Source of the DNA: Aequorivita antarctica | GTDB lineage: Bacteria; Bacteroidota; Bacteroidia; Flavobacteriales; Flavobacteriaceae | DNA: 64,000 nt | NCBI RefSeq assembly: GCF_007997155.1 | Contig: NZ_VORT01000006.1 | Location: 169,300 to 233,299 of the forward strand | Direction of reading: 5' to 3' | Shown here: positions 18,731 through 26,735 of the stretch, one piece after another | Layout: every line of letters starts with the position of its first letter | Position numbering within the stretch: the first letter of the stretch is position 1 | The notes under the pieces: generated by a model | Seen by the model: the letters and a program-made list of their open reading frames with translations, nothing else | Database searches by the model: none | What the model was told of the DNA's origin: nothing | Made by a program: the position numbers and the translations under genes

Positions 18731-19609
18731 ATGGCATCGGGGATTTTTGCAATATTGGATGATATAGCTGCACTACTTGACGATGTGGCGATGATGAGCA
18801 AGGTGGCCGCCAAAAAAACGGCGGGTATTTTGGGGGATGACTTGGCAGTGAATGCTGAAAAAGCTTCCGGGTTTGCTTCTTCTCGTGAAATTCCAGTACT
18901 GTGGGCAATCACCAAAGGTTCATTTTTAAATAAGTTGATTATTCTGCCAATTGCGTTTTTACTGAGTGCTTTTTTACCTTGGGCAGTAACTATAATTTTA
19001 GTGTTGGGAGGTTTGTATTTGGCCTATGAGGGTGCCGAGAAAATATATGAATTCTTTTTCCCACACGCACACTCAAACGAATCATTTGTAGCGGAAGGGC
19101 TTACTGAAAGTGAAATATTGGCAATTGAAAAAGAACGTGTAAAATCTGCCATTGTAACCGATTTTATCCTTTCACTGGAAATTGTGATAATTGCTTTAGG
19201 GAGTGTGGTTAAGGAGCCTATTGGCACACAAATTATGGTGGTAAGCGTTATAGCTATTTTGGCTACGATAGGGGTTTACGGCATTGTTGCACTCATAGTA
19301 CGGATGGATGAAGCGGGGTATAAATTGATAAAATATAGCAAGAAAGAGAAAAGTTTTTCAAAAACTTTGGGCAAACTATTGGTACAGGCCCTTCCAAAAG
19401 TAATAAAGAGTCTGAGTGTTATTGGTACCATTGCCTTGATTTTGGTTTCTGGGGGAATTTTTGTTCACAACGTTGATTTCTTTCATCATTTTTTACCGCA
19501 ACTGCCTTCCTTTATTCTTGAATTTATTGTGGGCTTGTTGGTTGGGTTTGTTTGTTTGGTAATTGTGGTAATGGTTAAGAAGTTGTGGAGCATTGTAAAA
19601 GGGACGTAG
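18731..19609 (+). CDS. DUF808 (YedI-like) membrane protein
   Basis: 292 residues. The N-terminus MASGIFAILDDIAALLDDVA and the following KVAAKKTAGILGDDLAVNAEK are highly characteristic of the DUF808/YedI family. Hydrophobic segments lie at about 70-100, 140-160, 165-190, 225-245 and 260-285, so it is an inner-membrane protein. The function of the family is not established. It has no obvious operon partner and converges with the LytTR regulator gene, whose stop is 21 nt away. Confidence 0.92.
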   Translation: MASGIFAILDDIAALLDDVAMMSKVAAKKTAGILGDDLAVNAEKASGFASSREIPVLWAITKGSFLNKLIILPIAFLLSAFLPWAVTIILVLGGLYLAYEGAEKIYEFFFPHAHSNESFVAEGLTESEILAIEKERVKSAIVTDFILSLEIVIIALGSVVKEPIGTQIMVVSVIAILATIGVYGIVALIVRMDEAGYKLIKYSKKEKSFSKTLGKLLVQALPKVIKSLSVIGTIALILVSGGIFVHNVDFFHHFLPQLPSFILEFIVGLLVGFVCLVIVVMVKKLWSIVKGT

Positions 19610-19630
19610 TTAAATAATAATATTCCTTTA

Positions 19631-20383
19631 TTACGAAAGATTCATAATTTTAAAAAAATCTTCCTTTTTGCTTCGGGAAATACTAACTGGCTCGCCGTTA
19701 TTCATTAGAATGTATCCTCCGTCTGCTTTTACGTATTTTTTCACTTCGTTTAGGTTAATCAAATAACTGTTGTGTACGCGCATAAAATACTGGTCGGTAA
19801 GCAGGTTTTCGTATTCTTTTAAATGCTTGCTGACCAAAAGGTTTATTCCGCTTATAAGTTTGAAAGAAGTATAGCTACCTTCTGCTTTGCAGTACATAAT
19901 TTCTTCAACGTTTATAAATTCATAGCCATCTGCAGTAGCCAGGCATATTTTATTGTTAATGGGCTGTTGTTGCTTTAGGTTGTGGATAAGGGTTTCCAGT
20001 TGTTTGCTGTAGATGTTCCTATCCTTTATTTTTTTTGCTTTTTCTACTGCCTTCTGCAGTTCGTCCAAATCAATAGGTTTTAGTAAATAGTCCAAGGAGC
20101 TGAACTTTACTGCTTTTAGGGCATATTGTTCAAAAGCGGTTGTGAAAATAACCTCAAAATTTACCTCATTCAATTGTTCTAAAATGTCGAAGCCTGTGCC
20201 AGTTTGCAGTTCAATGTCTAGGAATAGGAGATCAGGTTTTAGGGTTTTTATCGCTAAAACGGCATCTTCAATATTACTAACAGTTGTCAAGACCTCTACA
20301 TCTTCACAAAATTCGATTACTAGGTTATTTAGTGTTTCGCGGCTGTGTTTTTCGTCGTCGACAATTATGGCTCTAAGGTTCAT
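19631..20383 (-). CDS. LytTR-family response regulator
   Basis: 250 residues. A receiver domain has the phospho-acceptor Asp56 in DLLFLDIEL, an acidic pocket at VDDE and Lys in YLLKPID. A LytTR DNA-binding domain (about residues 145-245) is visible in INVEEIMYCKAEGSYTSF, YFMRVHNSYLINLNEVKKYV and ISRSKKEDFF. It acts as a cytoplasmic transcription regulator binding paired 9-11 bp direct repeats. It is the last gene of a three-gene unit with two LytS-type kinases, 11 nt after the first kinase gene. Candidate targets are the two T9SS genes beyond the kinases (see the repeat elements at 24663 and 26413). Confidence 0.94.
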   Translation of the reverse strand: MNLRAIIVDDEKHSRETLNNLVIEFCEDVEVLTTVSNIEDAVLAIKTLKPDLLFLDIELQTGTGFDILEQLNEVNFEVIFTTAFEQYALKAVKFSSLDYLLKPIDLDELQKAVEKAKKIKDRNIYSKQLETLIHNLKQQQPINNKICLATADGYEFINVEEIMYCKAEGSYTSFKLISGINLLVSKHLKEYENLLTDQYFMRVHNSYLINLNEVKKYVKADGGYILMNNGEPVSISRSKKEDFFKIMNLS

Positions 20384-20394
20384 GTTTATGGGAT

Positions 20395-22239
20395 TTATTC
20401 GATTGTGATTTTAAGGATAACCAAAGTGCCTTCAGCCTCTCCTTCTTCGTTGGTTTTGTCGATAATATCGATACTGTTTTTTTGGGACTGATTTAGGAGT
20501 TCGAGTCTTTTTTCAGTCAGTTCTATACCTCTTGATTTTTTTGAGGCTTTTAGGGGCGATTTTTTTTCTGCGGAGGCTTTTCTACCAATACCGTTGTCTT
20601 CAATTTCACAGATAACGAATGTATCTTCTTTTCTGAAGCGAACTTTAAGCAATTTATCATTGCCTGGTTTATTGAGAAGTCCGTGTAGGATTGCATTTTC
20701 CACAAAAGGTTGTACTAATAGGGCAGGGACCTCAATGGCTTCGGCATCCAAATTTTCAGCTACTGAAATACTGAATTTAAAAGAATTGTTAAAGCGCAAG
20801 GCTTCAAGTTCTAGGTATTTTTTTAACAGGGAAATTTCTTCACTCAACACAATTTTCGATTCAATGGAACTTTCCAAAAGGTTTCGCATCAAAAGGCTGA
20901 ATTTGTTAAGATATTTAATAGCGGATTCTTTATTACCCGAGGTTATTAGATGCTGAATAGAGCTTAAGGAGTTAAATATAAAGTGGGGGTTCATCTGTGC
21001 TCGTAATGCGCTTATTTGATGTTCGTGGGCCGCCTGCCGTAATTGGATTCTGTCCTTACTCATTTTGCGCATCTTAAAATTAAGTCCCATTCCAAAAATC
21101 AGAACCTCTAGCACGCTGCCTAACATCATATAATGTCTATCTCCGGTAAAGAGCATTATTAATGATCCTGCTGTGAAAATGAGTGAACCGACCACTATAA
21201 AATAATACAAGCCTCTTTTTCCATAGCGCAATAAATAGATTATTGCAGCAAGGGCAAAAAGCGACATGATAAGCCTGTGAAGGTTCATCAATATCTGTTG
21301 TTCGTCCAATTGAAATGTTAGGGAGAAATAGGTGTTTACCAGAATCAAGACTATCAAAAACACTAGGGTCCAGCGTATAGCTTTGTCGAGTTTGGGATAA
21401 TATATAGCGGTTTCCATATATTTTTTTGCAAATGCTATATAAAATAGGTTGATCAATATTTGAAGGGAGGTATGGCTCCAATTGGCTATTATGGGGTAAT
21501 CGACAGCTACAAAGACGACAATATTATATGCACTTCTGCCCAAATAGAGAAGAAGACAAAGGGTGTAAAGCGAATAAAAAAGAAAGTCCAATTTTCTGGA
21601 CATAAAGTAGGTGACAAAAGTGAAGAAGAAAATCACAATAAAAGCACCTGCAAAAAGATAATCTCTGGAACTCTCCACCACATCTTCCCATCGATAATAG
21701 TGACTTTCTATATTTTTTTGTTGGGCAGAACGCAATTTTAGATGCAGGTTGCTGAAATCTTCTTTTGAGGAGTAAAGTTTTATTTTAAAAAACAGGAATC
21801 TACCATTTATTAAATTTTTTTGTCCAAAATAAACACCGTCCCGCGGTTTATAAAAGCTGTATTTTTCATCAGAGTTTAGTGGCCCGTATTGTCTAATGTC
21901 AATGCTTTCTCGATTTTGAAAATAGCAAGTTATATTGTAAAAACCACCTGTTTGAAGGTACCACAGGCTGTCTTTGCTTAAAAGGGGCGCTAGGGAAGAA
22001 AAATCGGCACGGACCCAATAAGCATCTTTGCGGTTATTTTTTGCGGAAGTGATGTTTGGGGTTTGAAAAAGTTCGTTTTTAGAAATCAAGGCTTCAATGG
22101 AAAGCGAATCGCCTATGGACCTGAAGACTGTATAAGGGACCGTAATGTTTAGAGAGTCAATATTCTGCTGTGCGTGAAGCAGCGCAGTGCACTGAAAAAG
22201 TAAAAAGCAAAAAAGAAAAATTTTGAAGCAGCGTTTCAT
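20395..22239 (-). CDS. LytS-type histidine kinase with 7TMR-DISM sensor region
   Basis: 614 residues. A signal peptide and a periplasmic DISM-type beta domain (about 25-175, with WVRADFSSL and FFKIKLYSS) are followed by about seven transmembrane helices (about 185-390) and a cytoplasmic kinase core. QMNPHFIFNSLSSIQHLI carries the phospho-acceptor His of the His_kinase family, VQPFVENAILHGL is the N box and CEIEDNGIGRKAS is an intact nucleotide-binding G1 box. It should phosphorylate the adjacent LytTR regulator in response to an extracytoplasmic ligand. Its start overlaps the stop of the upstream kinase gene by 4 nt (ATGA). Confidence 0.93.
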   Translation of the reverse strand: MKRCFKIFLFCFLLFQCTALLHAQQNIDSLNITVPYTVFRSIGDSLSIEALISKNELFQTPNITSAKNNRKDAYWVRADFSSLAPLLSKDSLWYLQTGGFYNITCYFQNRESIDIRQYGPLNSDEKYSFYKPRDGVYFGQKNLINGRFLFFKIKLYSSKEDFSNLHLKLRSAQQKNIESHYYRWEDVVESSRDYLFAGAFIVIFFFTFVTYFMSRKLDFLFYSLYTLCLLLYLGRSAYNIVVFVAVDYPIIANWSHTSLQILINLFYIAFAKKYMETAIYYPKLDKAIRWTLVFLIVLILVNTYFSLTFQLDEQQILMNLHRLIMSLFALAAIIYLLRYGKRGLYYFIVVGSLIFTAGSLIMLFTGDRHYMMLGSVLEVLIFGMGLNFKMRKMSKDRIQLRQAAHEHQISALRAQMNPHFIFNSLSSIQHLITSGNKESAIKYLNKFSLLMRNLLESSIESKIVLSEEISLLKKYLELEALRFNNSFKFSISVAENLDAEAIEVPALLVQPFVENAILHGLLNKPGNDKLLKVRFRKEDTFVICEIEDNGIGRKASAEKKSPLKASKKSRGIELTEKRLELLNQSQKNSIDIIDKTNEEGEAEGTLVILKITIE

Positions 22240-22925
22240 TTTGATAGGTTTGGCAGACTCAATGATATTTTCCCTCCTTTCCCGTCGTAATTTTTATTAA
22301 ATGTAATCTTTTTTTTTATGCTATAGTTTTTACAACTGTTGTGTTGCCGAATTTGTTCCTGCCATTTTATCAATTGTTTTCGGTAATCGGGAATATAGTT
22401 TATGGTTTTTCCCGAGCCTTCTTCGTAGCTAAAATTTATCAGGGCTATTACTTTTTTCGGGGAGGTTTCAAATGTTACCTCCATTCTGTAGTTTTTGTAT
22501 TGGTTGTGAATGGCGTGCTCAATGATATTTTCAAACAGGTTTTGAAGAATAAAAGGTGGTATAGAAGCGTTTTTTGCTATTTCTAAGTTAGGGTGAATGT
22601 GGTAATCAAATTGGTTTTTGTAGCGCAATTTTTGAAGGGTAAGATAGGCATTGATCATTCCAATTTCCTCTATCAACAGCACAGAATTTTTATCAATTTG
22701 TTTTAGATAGTAACGGATGAGTTTACTGAAAACTGACAAATAGAACAAAGATGCTTTTTTGTCGCCTGAGGTAATAAAATATTGAACAGCAGCGAGGGCA
22801 TTGAACACAAAGTGTGGGTTCATTTGTGTGCTAAAAGCTTTCAGTTGCAGTTGGGCAATTTCCTCGGAAAGGTTAGCGGCTATTTCATCGGAGGTATTTT
22901 CGGCATCTTTATTTTTGGGAAGCAT
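22236..22925 (-). CDS. LytS-type kinase-like protein, soluble, probably degenerate
   Basis: 229 residues, first gene of the kinase-kinase-regulator unit. It has the phospho-acceptor region QMNPHFVFNALAAVQYFI and an N-box-like FILQNLFENIIEHAIHN. The position of the ATP-binding DNGxG box instead reads NFSYEEGSGKT, and no membrane sensor is present. It can therefore be phosphorylated in principle but may not bind ATP normally; it may act as a heterodimer partner or regulator of the full kinase that follows. The 4-nt overlap with that gene implies translational coupling. Confidence 0.85.
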   Translation of the reverse strand: MLPKNKDAENTSDEIAANLSEEIAQLQLKAFSTQMNPHFVFNALAAVQYFITSGDKKASLFYLSVFSKLIRYYLKQIDKNSVLLIEEIGMINAYLTLQKLRYKNQFDYHIHPNLEIAKNASIPPFILQNLFENIIEHAIHNQYKNYRMEVTFETSPKKVIALINFSYEEGSGKTINYIPDYRKQLIKWQEQIRQHNSCKNYSIKKKITFNKNYDGKGGKISLSLPNLSK

Positions 22926-22974
22926 ATTAAAAAGGGAGTTAGCTATGATACTTTTAAAGAATAAGGTTATGTTT

Positions 22975-23010
22975 AAAAAGGCTGCCTTAATTTTTAAGAA
23001 CAGCCTTTTT
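22975..23010. terminator. Bidirectional terminator
   Basis: The perfect 10-bp stem AAAAAGGCTG / CAGCCTTTTT, with A-runs on one side and T-runs on the other, works on both strands. On the minus strand it lies just after the T9SS gene ending at 23035 and before the kinase unit, so it separates the two transcription units. Confidence 0.85.
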
Positions 23011-23034
23011 CACCACACTACTAAACTGGGAAAT

Positions 23035-24600
23035 TTATTGTTTTACAATTTTATAGGTTGCAGAGCTTCCTTCCGCATTCACTTTCATAACATAGATTCC
23101 GGTTTGTAAATGTGAAAGGTTTATGCTTTTTTTTGTTGCATTTATTTTTTGGCTGAATACTTTTTGTCCCATCAAATTGAAGATTGAAACTTCATCAATA
23201 TTGGTCTTGGCGCTTAGGTTTAATTCATTTGTAACAGGGTTTGGGTAATAGGTGAAATCTTGGAAGGTATTTTCATCGATACTTAATATTCCAGAAAGAT
23301 CCACTGAAACATTTGCTCTTTCAAAACCATCAACCAGTGCGGCAAAAAGATAGTAAGTAGTTCCAGCAGTTGCATTAATGCTGGAAAAAGTGTTGGGGCC
23401 ACAAATATTCTCTGGTTGGTCAACCCAGGTAAGTTCACTTGCAGTGGTTACATTTTCATCTGCAGCAGTATAAAAAATAACGCCACCAGCACCTGGGATA
23501 AATCCAATTTCTGCCTGCACTTGTCCATCTACCGCAGCAGTAAATTTATACCAAACCGCTCTGGCAGGATCGGTATTACAGCCTGTTTGCCCTCCATCAT
23601 TTGTAGTTGTGGCGGCAGCAAATATTACATCTAAATCTTGGTACTCTTCAATCCCGTTAAGATTAGTTGCGTTTTCAATAAGATCGTTGTTTGGAACCAA
23701 AGCTGGATTTATGTTGATTAAGACATTAGCAGCCAACCCGTTTTTCATATAGATATAGTAGGTAGTTCCCGCTGTAACATCAATAGAAGATACAGGGCCT
23801 AAGGAGCAATCATTGCCTGATTGGTTTTCAAAAGTGAGTTCTAAGCCGTTTGTGACGTTCTCGTTAGGGGCAGAAAAAAATACGACATAAGGCACTGCTG
23901 TATTATTTAAAATAGTTGCTTCAACGTTACCAGCGGCTCTAGCGGTAAATTTGTACCAAATCCCTGCGTTAGCTACGCTACAATCGCCGTCTGTGGCATC
24001 ATTAGTAAAAGTGGCGTGGTTAAACTGTACACTTGACTCAGTGTATGGATATGGACCGTCAGCAACGTTTATGGCATTTTCAATCAGGTCATTGCCAGGA
24101 ACCAATGCAGCATTAATATTTATAAGAACATCTGAAATGATGTTATTCTTCATCAATACATAATAGGTGGTACCTGCAGTGGTTTCAATAGTTGAGGAGT
24201 TTCCATTTCCGCAAGGATTACTGCCTTGCTCAACATAAGTTAGCTGTGTGGCGAGAGTTACATTTTCATTTGGTGCCGAAAAAAAGATGACTATGGAGCT
24301 TTGTGGGCTCACCATTACAGCAGCTACGGAAGCACTGCTTACTGCGGTAAATTTATACCACACTGCGGCAGCAGCTACACCACAGGCACCACCAGGAGTG
24401 TCATTGGTACTGGTAGCGTCGGGAAAGTTTACTGCTAATTCCGAATAAGGGAATGGGCCTAGATCAATATCTATAGCATTTTCTATCAAGTCATTGCTTG
24501 GAGGTACTAGCATAGAATGATTAGTGCTTGCATTGGCTACAGTATTTATAATAAACAGTAGCGTAAGCGATAAAAGGATTTTTGTGATTGTTGTTTTCAT
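23035..24600 (-). CDS. Secreted three-repeat beta-domain protein with T9SS sorting domain (paralogue A)
   Basis: 521 residues. A signal peptide (to about residue 24) is followed by three repeats of about 130 residues. Each begins NDLIENA-(I/T), has VWYKFTA, a FFSAPNENVT-like strand and TAGTTYYxxMKN, and contains paired cysteines. The final 80 residues (FTYYPNPVTNELNLSAKTN ... GIYVMKVNAEGSS) are a type A T9SS sorting domain. The repeats resemble the pre-peptidase C-terminal-like beta-sandwich domains often found in Bacteroidota adhesins. It is a tandem paralogue of the next gene, with very similar repeat 1, and shares its upstream regulatory architecture. It is probably controlled by the adjacent LytTR system. 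Confidence 0.88.
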   Translation of the reverse strand: MKTTITKILLSLTLLFIINTVANASTNHSMLVPPSNDLIENAIDIDLGPFPYSELAVNFPDATSTNDTPGGACGVAAAAVWYKFTAVSSASVAAVMVSPQSSIVIFFSAPNENVTLATQLTYVEQGSNPCGNGNSSTIETTAGTTYYVLMKNNIISDVLININAALVPGNDLIENAINVADGPYPYTESSVQFNHATFTNDATDGDCSVANAGIWYKFTARAAGNVEATILNNTAVPYVVFFSAPNENVTNGLELTFENQSGNDCSLGPVSSIDVTAGTTYYIYMKNGLAANVLININPALVPNNDLIENATNLNGIEEYQDLDVIFAAATTTNDGGQTGCNTDPARAVWYKFTAAVDGQVQAEIGFIPGAGGVIFYTAADENVTTASELTWVDQPENICGPNTFSSINATAGTTYYLFAALVDGFERANVSVDLSGILSIDENTFQDFTYYPNPVTNELNLSAKTNIDEVSIFNLMGQKVFSQKINATKKSINLSHLQTGIYVMKVNAEGSSATYKIVKQ

Positions 24601-24626
24601 TATTAAGTTTTTAGGATTTTACAGTT

Positions 24627-24634
24627 CAAAAATA
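24627..24634 (-). promoter_or_regulatory. -7 promoter element of paralogue A
   Basis: Read on the minus strand, TATTTTTG is an exact TAnnTTTG match 26 nt upstream of the ATG. The regulatory direct repeat ends exactly 28 nt further upstream, the same spacing as in paralogue B. Confidence 0.65.
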
Positions 24635-24662
24635 CGGTTGGTTTTAACATATTATTTTGACC

Positions 24663-24694
24663 AATTGACGAATGGTAGTTTTGGATTGATAGAT
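24663..24694 (-). promoter_or_regulatory. Candidate LytTR-binding direct repeat upstream of paralogue A
   Basis: On the minus strand, ATCTATCAATC and ATTCGTCAATT are repeated with a 21-nt period, two helical turns apart. An equivalent pair stands at the same distance upstream of paralogue B. Paired direct repeats on one DNA face are the known architecture for LytTR regulators. Confidence 0.55.
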
Positions 24695-24733
24695 TGCACA
24701 GTTGTTGATTATTAAATGATTACAATAAAAAAA

Positions 24734-24764
24734 CCGTTTCTCTTTACAGAGAAACGGCCTTGTG
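24734..24764 (-). terminator. Rho-independent terminator of paralogue B
   Basis: The stem CCGTTTCTCT / AGAGAAACGG with a 4-nt loop has a T-run on the minus-strand exit (TTTTTTTATTG at 24723-24733). It lies about 28 nt past the stop of the gene ending at 24792. Confidence 0.85.
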
Positions 24765-24791
24765 AAATAGATTAAATGATTACCTAAAAAC

Positions 24792-26351
24792 CTATTCCTT
24801 TAGAATTTTAAAGCTTGCGGTATTTCCTTCTGAAGTAACAGTCATAACATACAAACCTTTGCTTAGGTTTGAAATGTTTATCGTTTTGTTGGGAGTATTC
24901 ATTTTTTCTGAGAATACTTGTTGTCCTAATAGATTGTAAATTGATACTTGTTCTATATTGGTTTTTGCACTTAGGTTTAGTTCGTTGCTTACAGGATTAG
25001 GATAGAATTTAAAACCTTCCAACACATTTTGCGAAACACCCAAAACAGCACTAGCATTAATGGTTACATTAGCAGCGGCTCGAACAGAAAATGCATAAAG
25101 ATAGTAGGTTTCACCCGCTTCTGCTTCTATACTGGCAGTTGTGAATAAACCACAAAGGTTAGTTGGCTGGTCCACCCAAGTAAGTTCGGAGCCCGAAGAA
25201 GCGTTTGCATTTGGAGCGGAATAAAAAACCATAGCGCTTTCATCTGGTAAGCTCCCTTCCATAAAAGCATCAATTGTTCCCGTTATTTCTGGGGTTATTT
25301 TATACCAAACCCCATCAAAACCACCAGTTGGGCAGCCTGATTGTCCTCCATCATCTGTAGCTGTGGCCATTAAAAAATGTATTGTTTCATCAAATAAAGG
25401 CTGTGAAACCAGGGCTATATCAGTTGCATTCACAATTAAGTCATTTGCAGGTGCCTTAAAGGCGCCAGTAGTATTAATAGCAACATCTGAAACTATGAGG
25501 TTACGCATATAGATATAATAGGTAAGGCCTTCTGTAACATTTATGTTAGCCAAAGGGTTTGAATCGCATGGATTGTTATTTTGGTCAACATAGGTCAATT
25601 GCATGCCATTATTGGCATTGGATGGACCCTCATAAAAAATAACTACGGCTCCGTTTGGATTCAGGATTCCAGCTGCCACATTTCCATTTTTTGTAGGTGT
25701 AAATTTATACCAAATTCCAGGAGCAGATAATTCGCATTCATTCGGTGGTGTATGGTCATTTGTGTTTGTGGCTTCTGGAAAGTTAACTTCTGTTTCGTTA
25801 TAAGGAGAGTCAGGTCCCCAATTTAGGTTAAAAGCGTTTGCAATAAGGTCATTGCCAGGAACCATTGCATCATTAATATTTATAAGAACATCTGAAATGA
25901 TGTTATTCTTCATAAATACATAATAGGTTGTGCCGGCAGTGGTATTAATAGTGGAAGAGTTTCCATTTCCGCATGGATTACTGCCTTGGTCAATATACGT
26001 TAACTGGGTGGCAAGAGTTACATTTTCATTTGGTGCCGAAAAGAATATAACTATGGAGCTTTGTGGATTTACCATTACGGCACTTACAGAAGCACTGCTG
26101 TTAGCAGTAAATTTATACCAAACCGCGGCAGCTGTAACACTGCAAGCTCCTCCAGGGGTATCATTGGTGTTGGTTGCTTCTGGAAAGTTTACACCCAATT
26201 CTGAATAGGGGAATGGTCCCTGGTCAATATCAATGGCGTTTGCAATTAAGTCGTTGCTCGGTGGAGCGATAATTGGGTTTGTTGCAAAAACTGAAGTTAC
26301 AGTTAAGAACAACATTACTAATAAATAAGGCATTGTAAATTGTGTTTTCAT
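24792..26351 (-). CDS. Secreted three-repeat beta-domain protein with T9SS sorting domain (paralogue B)
   Basis: 519 residues. It has the same plan as its downstream neighbour: signal peptide, three repeats starting NDLIANA or NDLIVNA with VWYKFT and TTYYxxM cores, and a type A T9SS sorting domain (FKFYPNPVSNELNLSAKTN ... GLYVMTVTSEGNTASF). The first repeat and its junction with the second are almost identical to paralogue A at protein and DNA level, while repeats 2 and 3 have diverged strongly. This points to a tandem duplication followed by local gene conversion or selection on repeat 1. The function is probably surface adhesion or carbohydrate binding; this is inference. Confidence 0.88.
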   Translation of the reverse strand: MKTQFTMPYLLVMLFLTVTSVFATNPIIAPPSNDLIANAIDIDQGPFPYSELGVNFPEATNTNDTPGGACSVTAAAVWYKFTANSSASVSAVMVNPQSSIVIFFSAPNENVTLATQLTYIDQGSNPCGNGNSSTINTTAGTTYYVFMKNNIISDVLININDAMVPGNDLIANAFNLNWGPDSPYNETEVNFPEATNTNDHTPPNECELSAPGIWYKFTPTKNGNVAAGILNPNGAVVIFYEGPSNANNGMQLTYVDQNNNPCDSNPLANINVTEGLTYYIYMRNLIVSDVAINTTGAFKAPANDLIVNATDIALVSQPLFDETIHFLMATATDDGGQSGCPTGGFDGVWYKITPEITGTIDAFMEGSLPDESAMVFYSAPNANASSGSELTWVDQPTNLCGLFTTASIEAEAGETYYLYAFSVRAAANVTINASAVLGVSQNVLEGFKFYPNPVSNELNLSAKTNIEQVSIYNLLGQQVFSEKMNTPNKTINISNLSKGLYVMTVTSEGNTASFKILKE

Positions 26352-26376
26352 GATTAATTTTTTATGATTTATGGGT

Positions 26377-26384
26377 CAAAACTA
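26377..26384 (-). promoter_or_regulatory. -7 promoter element of paralogue B
   Basis: Read on the minus strand, TAGTTTTG is an exact TAnnTTTG match 25 nt upstream of the ATG, with the direct repeat 28 nt further upstream as in paralogue A. Confidence 0.65.
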
Positions 26385-26412
26385 GTTTAGTTCACTCCCT
26401 TGATTTGGAGTG

Positions 26413-26444
26413 GATTGACAGATGGTATGTTTCGATTGATGGAT
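26413..26444 (-). promoter_or_regulatory. Candidate LytTR-binding direct repeat upstream of paralogue B
   Basis: On the minus strand, ATCCATCAATC and ATCTGTCAATC are repeated with a 21-nt period. Sequence, spacing and distance to the -7 element match the copy upstream of paralogue A. Confidence 0.55.
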
Positions 26445-26542
26445 GGAAACTAATAAGATTAAAACAAACTTTATTTTGAAGATTTAATTAATATAAGCGG
26501 TATGATTTTCTAAGTTTTGGATGTTTTTTATGAGACATTGTA

Positions 26543-26570
26543 AACCTCTCGAAGGGGTTTTTTTTTTGGT
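26543..26570 (+). terminator. Orphan terminator-like hairpin
   Basis: The stem AACCTCT / AGGGGTT (one G-T pair) with a 3-nt loop runs straight into about 12 Ts. No plus-strand gene ends upstream, so it may end a short untranslated transcript. Confidence 0.55.
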
Positions 26571-26660
26571 AGTATACTTTCAGGGAAATTCTCCAAGGAA
26601 TGGTTTTTTAACCCTCTAAAGATCAAGAAGGTTTTAAATTAATTGCGATTTATTCATCTT

Positions 26661-26680
26661 CTTTACGGTTTTCCGTAAAG
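26661..26680. promoter_or_regulatory. Perfect inverted repeat, possible operator
   Basis: CTTTACGG-TTTT-CCGTAAAG is a perfect 8-bp inverted repeat 55 nt upstream of the operon's first ATG. A closely related palindrome (TTGCGG-AAAA-CCGTAA) lies between cas9 and the tracrRNA at 44448-44463. Confidence 0.5.
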
Positions 26681-26735
26681 TTAAAATTGAAAATTTCCGT
26701 ATTATTGAAAATTAATACTAACCAAATTATTTATT

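Larger units (their letters stand above)
26352..26735. other. 384-nt divergent intergenic region
   Basis: Lies between paralogue B (minus) and the four-gene operon (plus). It holds the promoter and direct repeat of paralogue B, an orphan plus-strand terminator at 26543-26570 and a perfect inverted repeat at 26661-26680 near the operon start. No open reading frame of note was seen. Confidence 0.6.
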
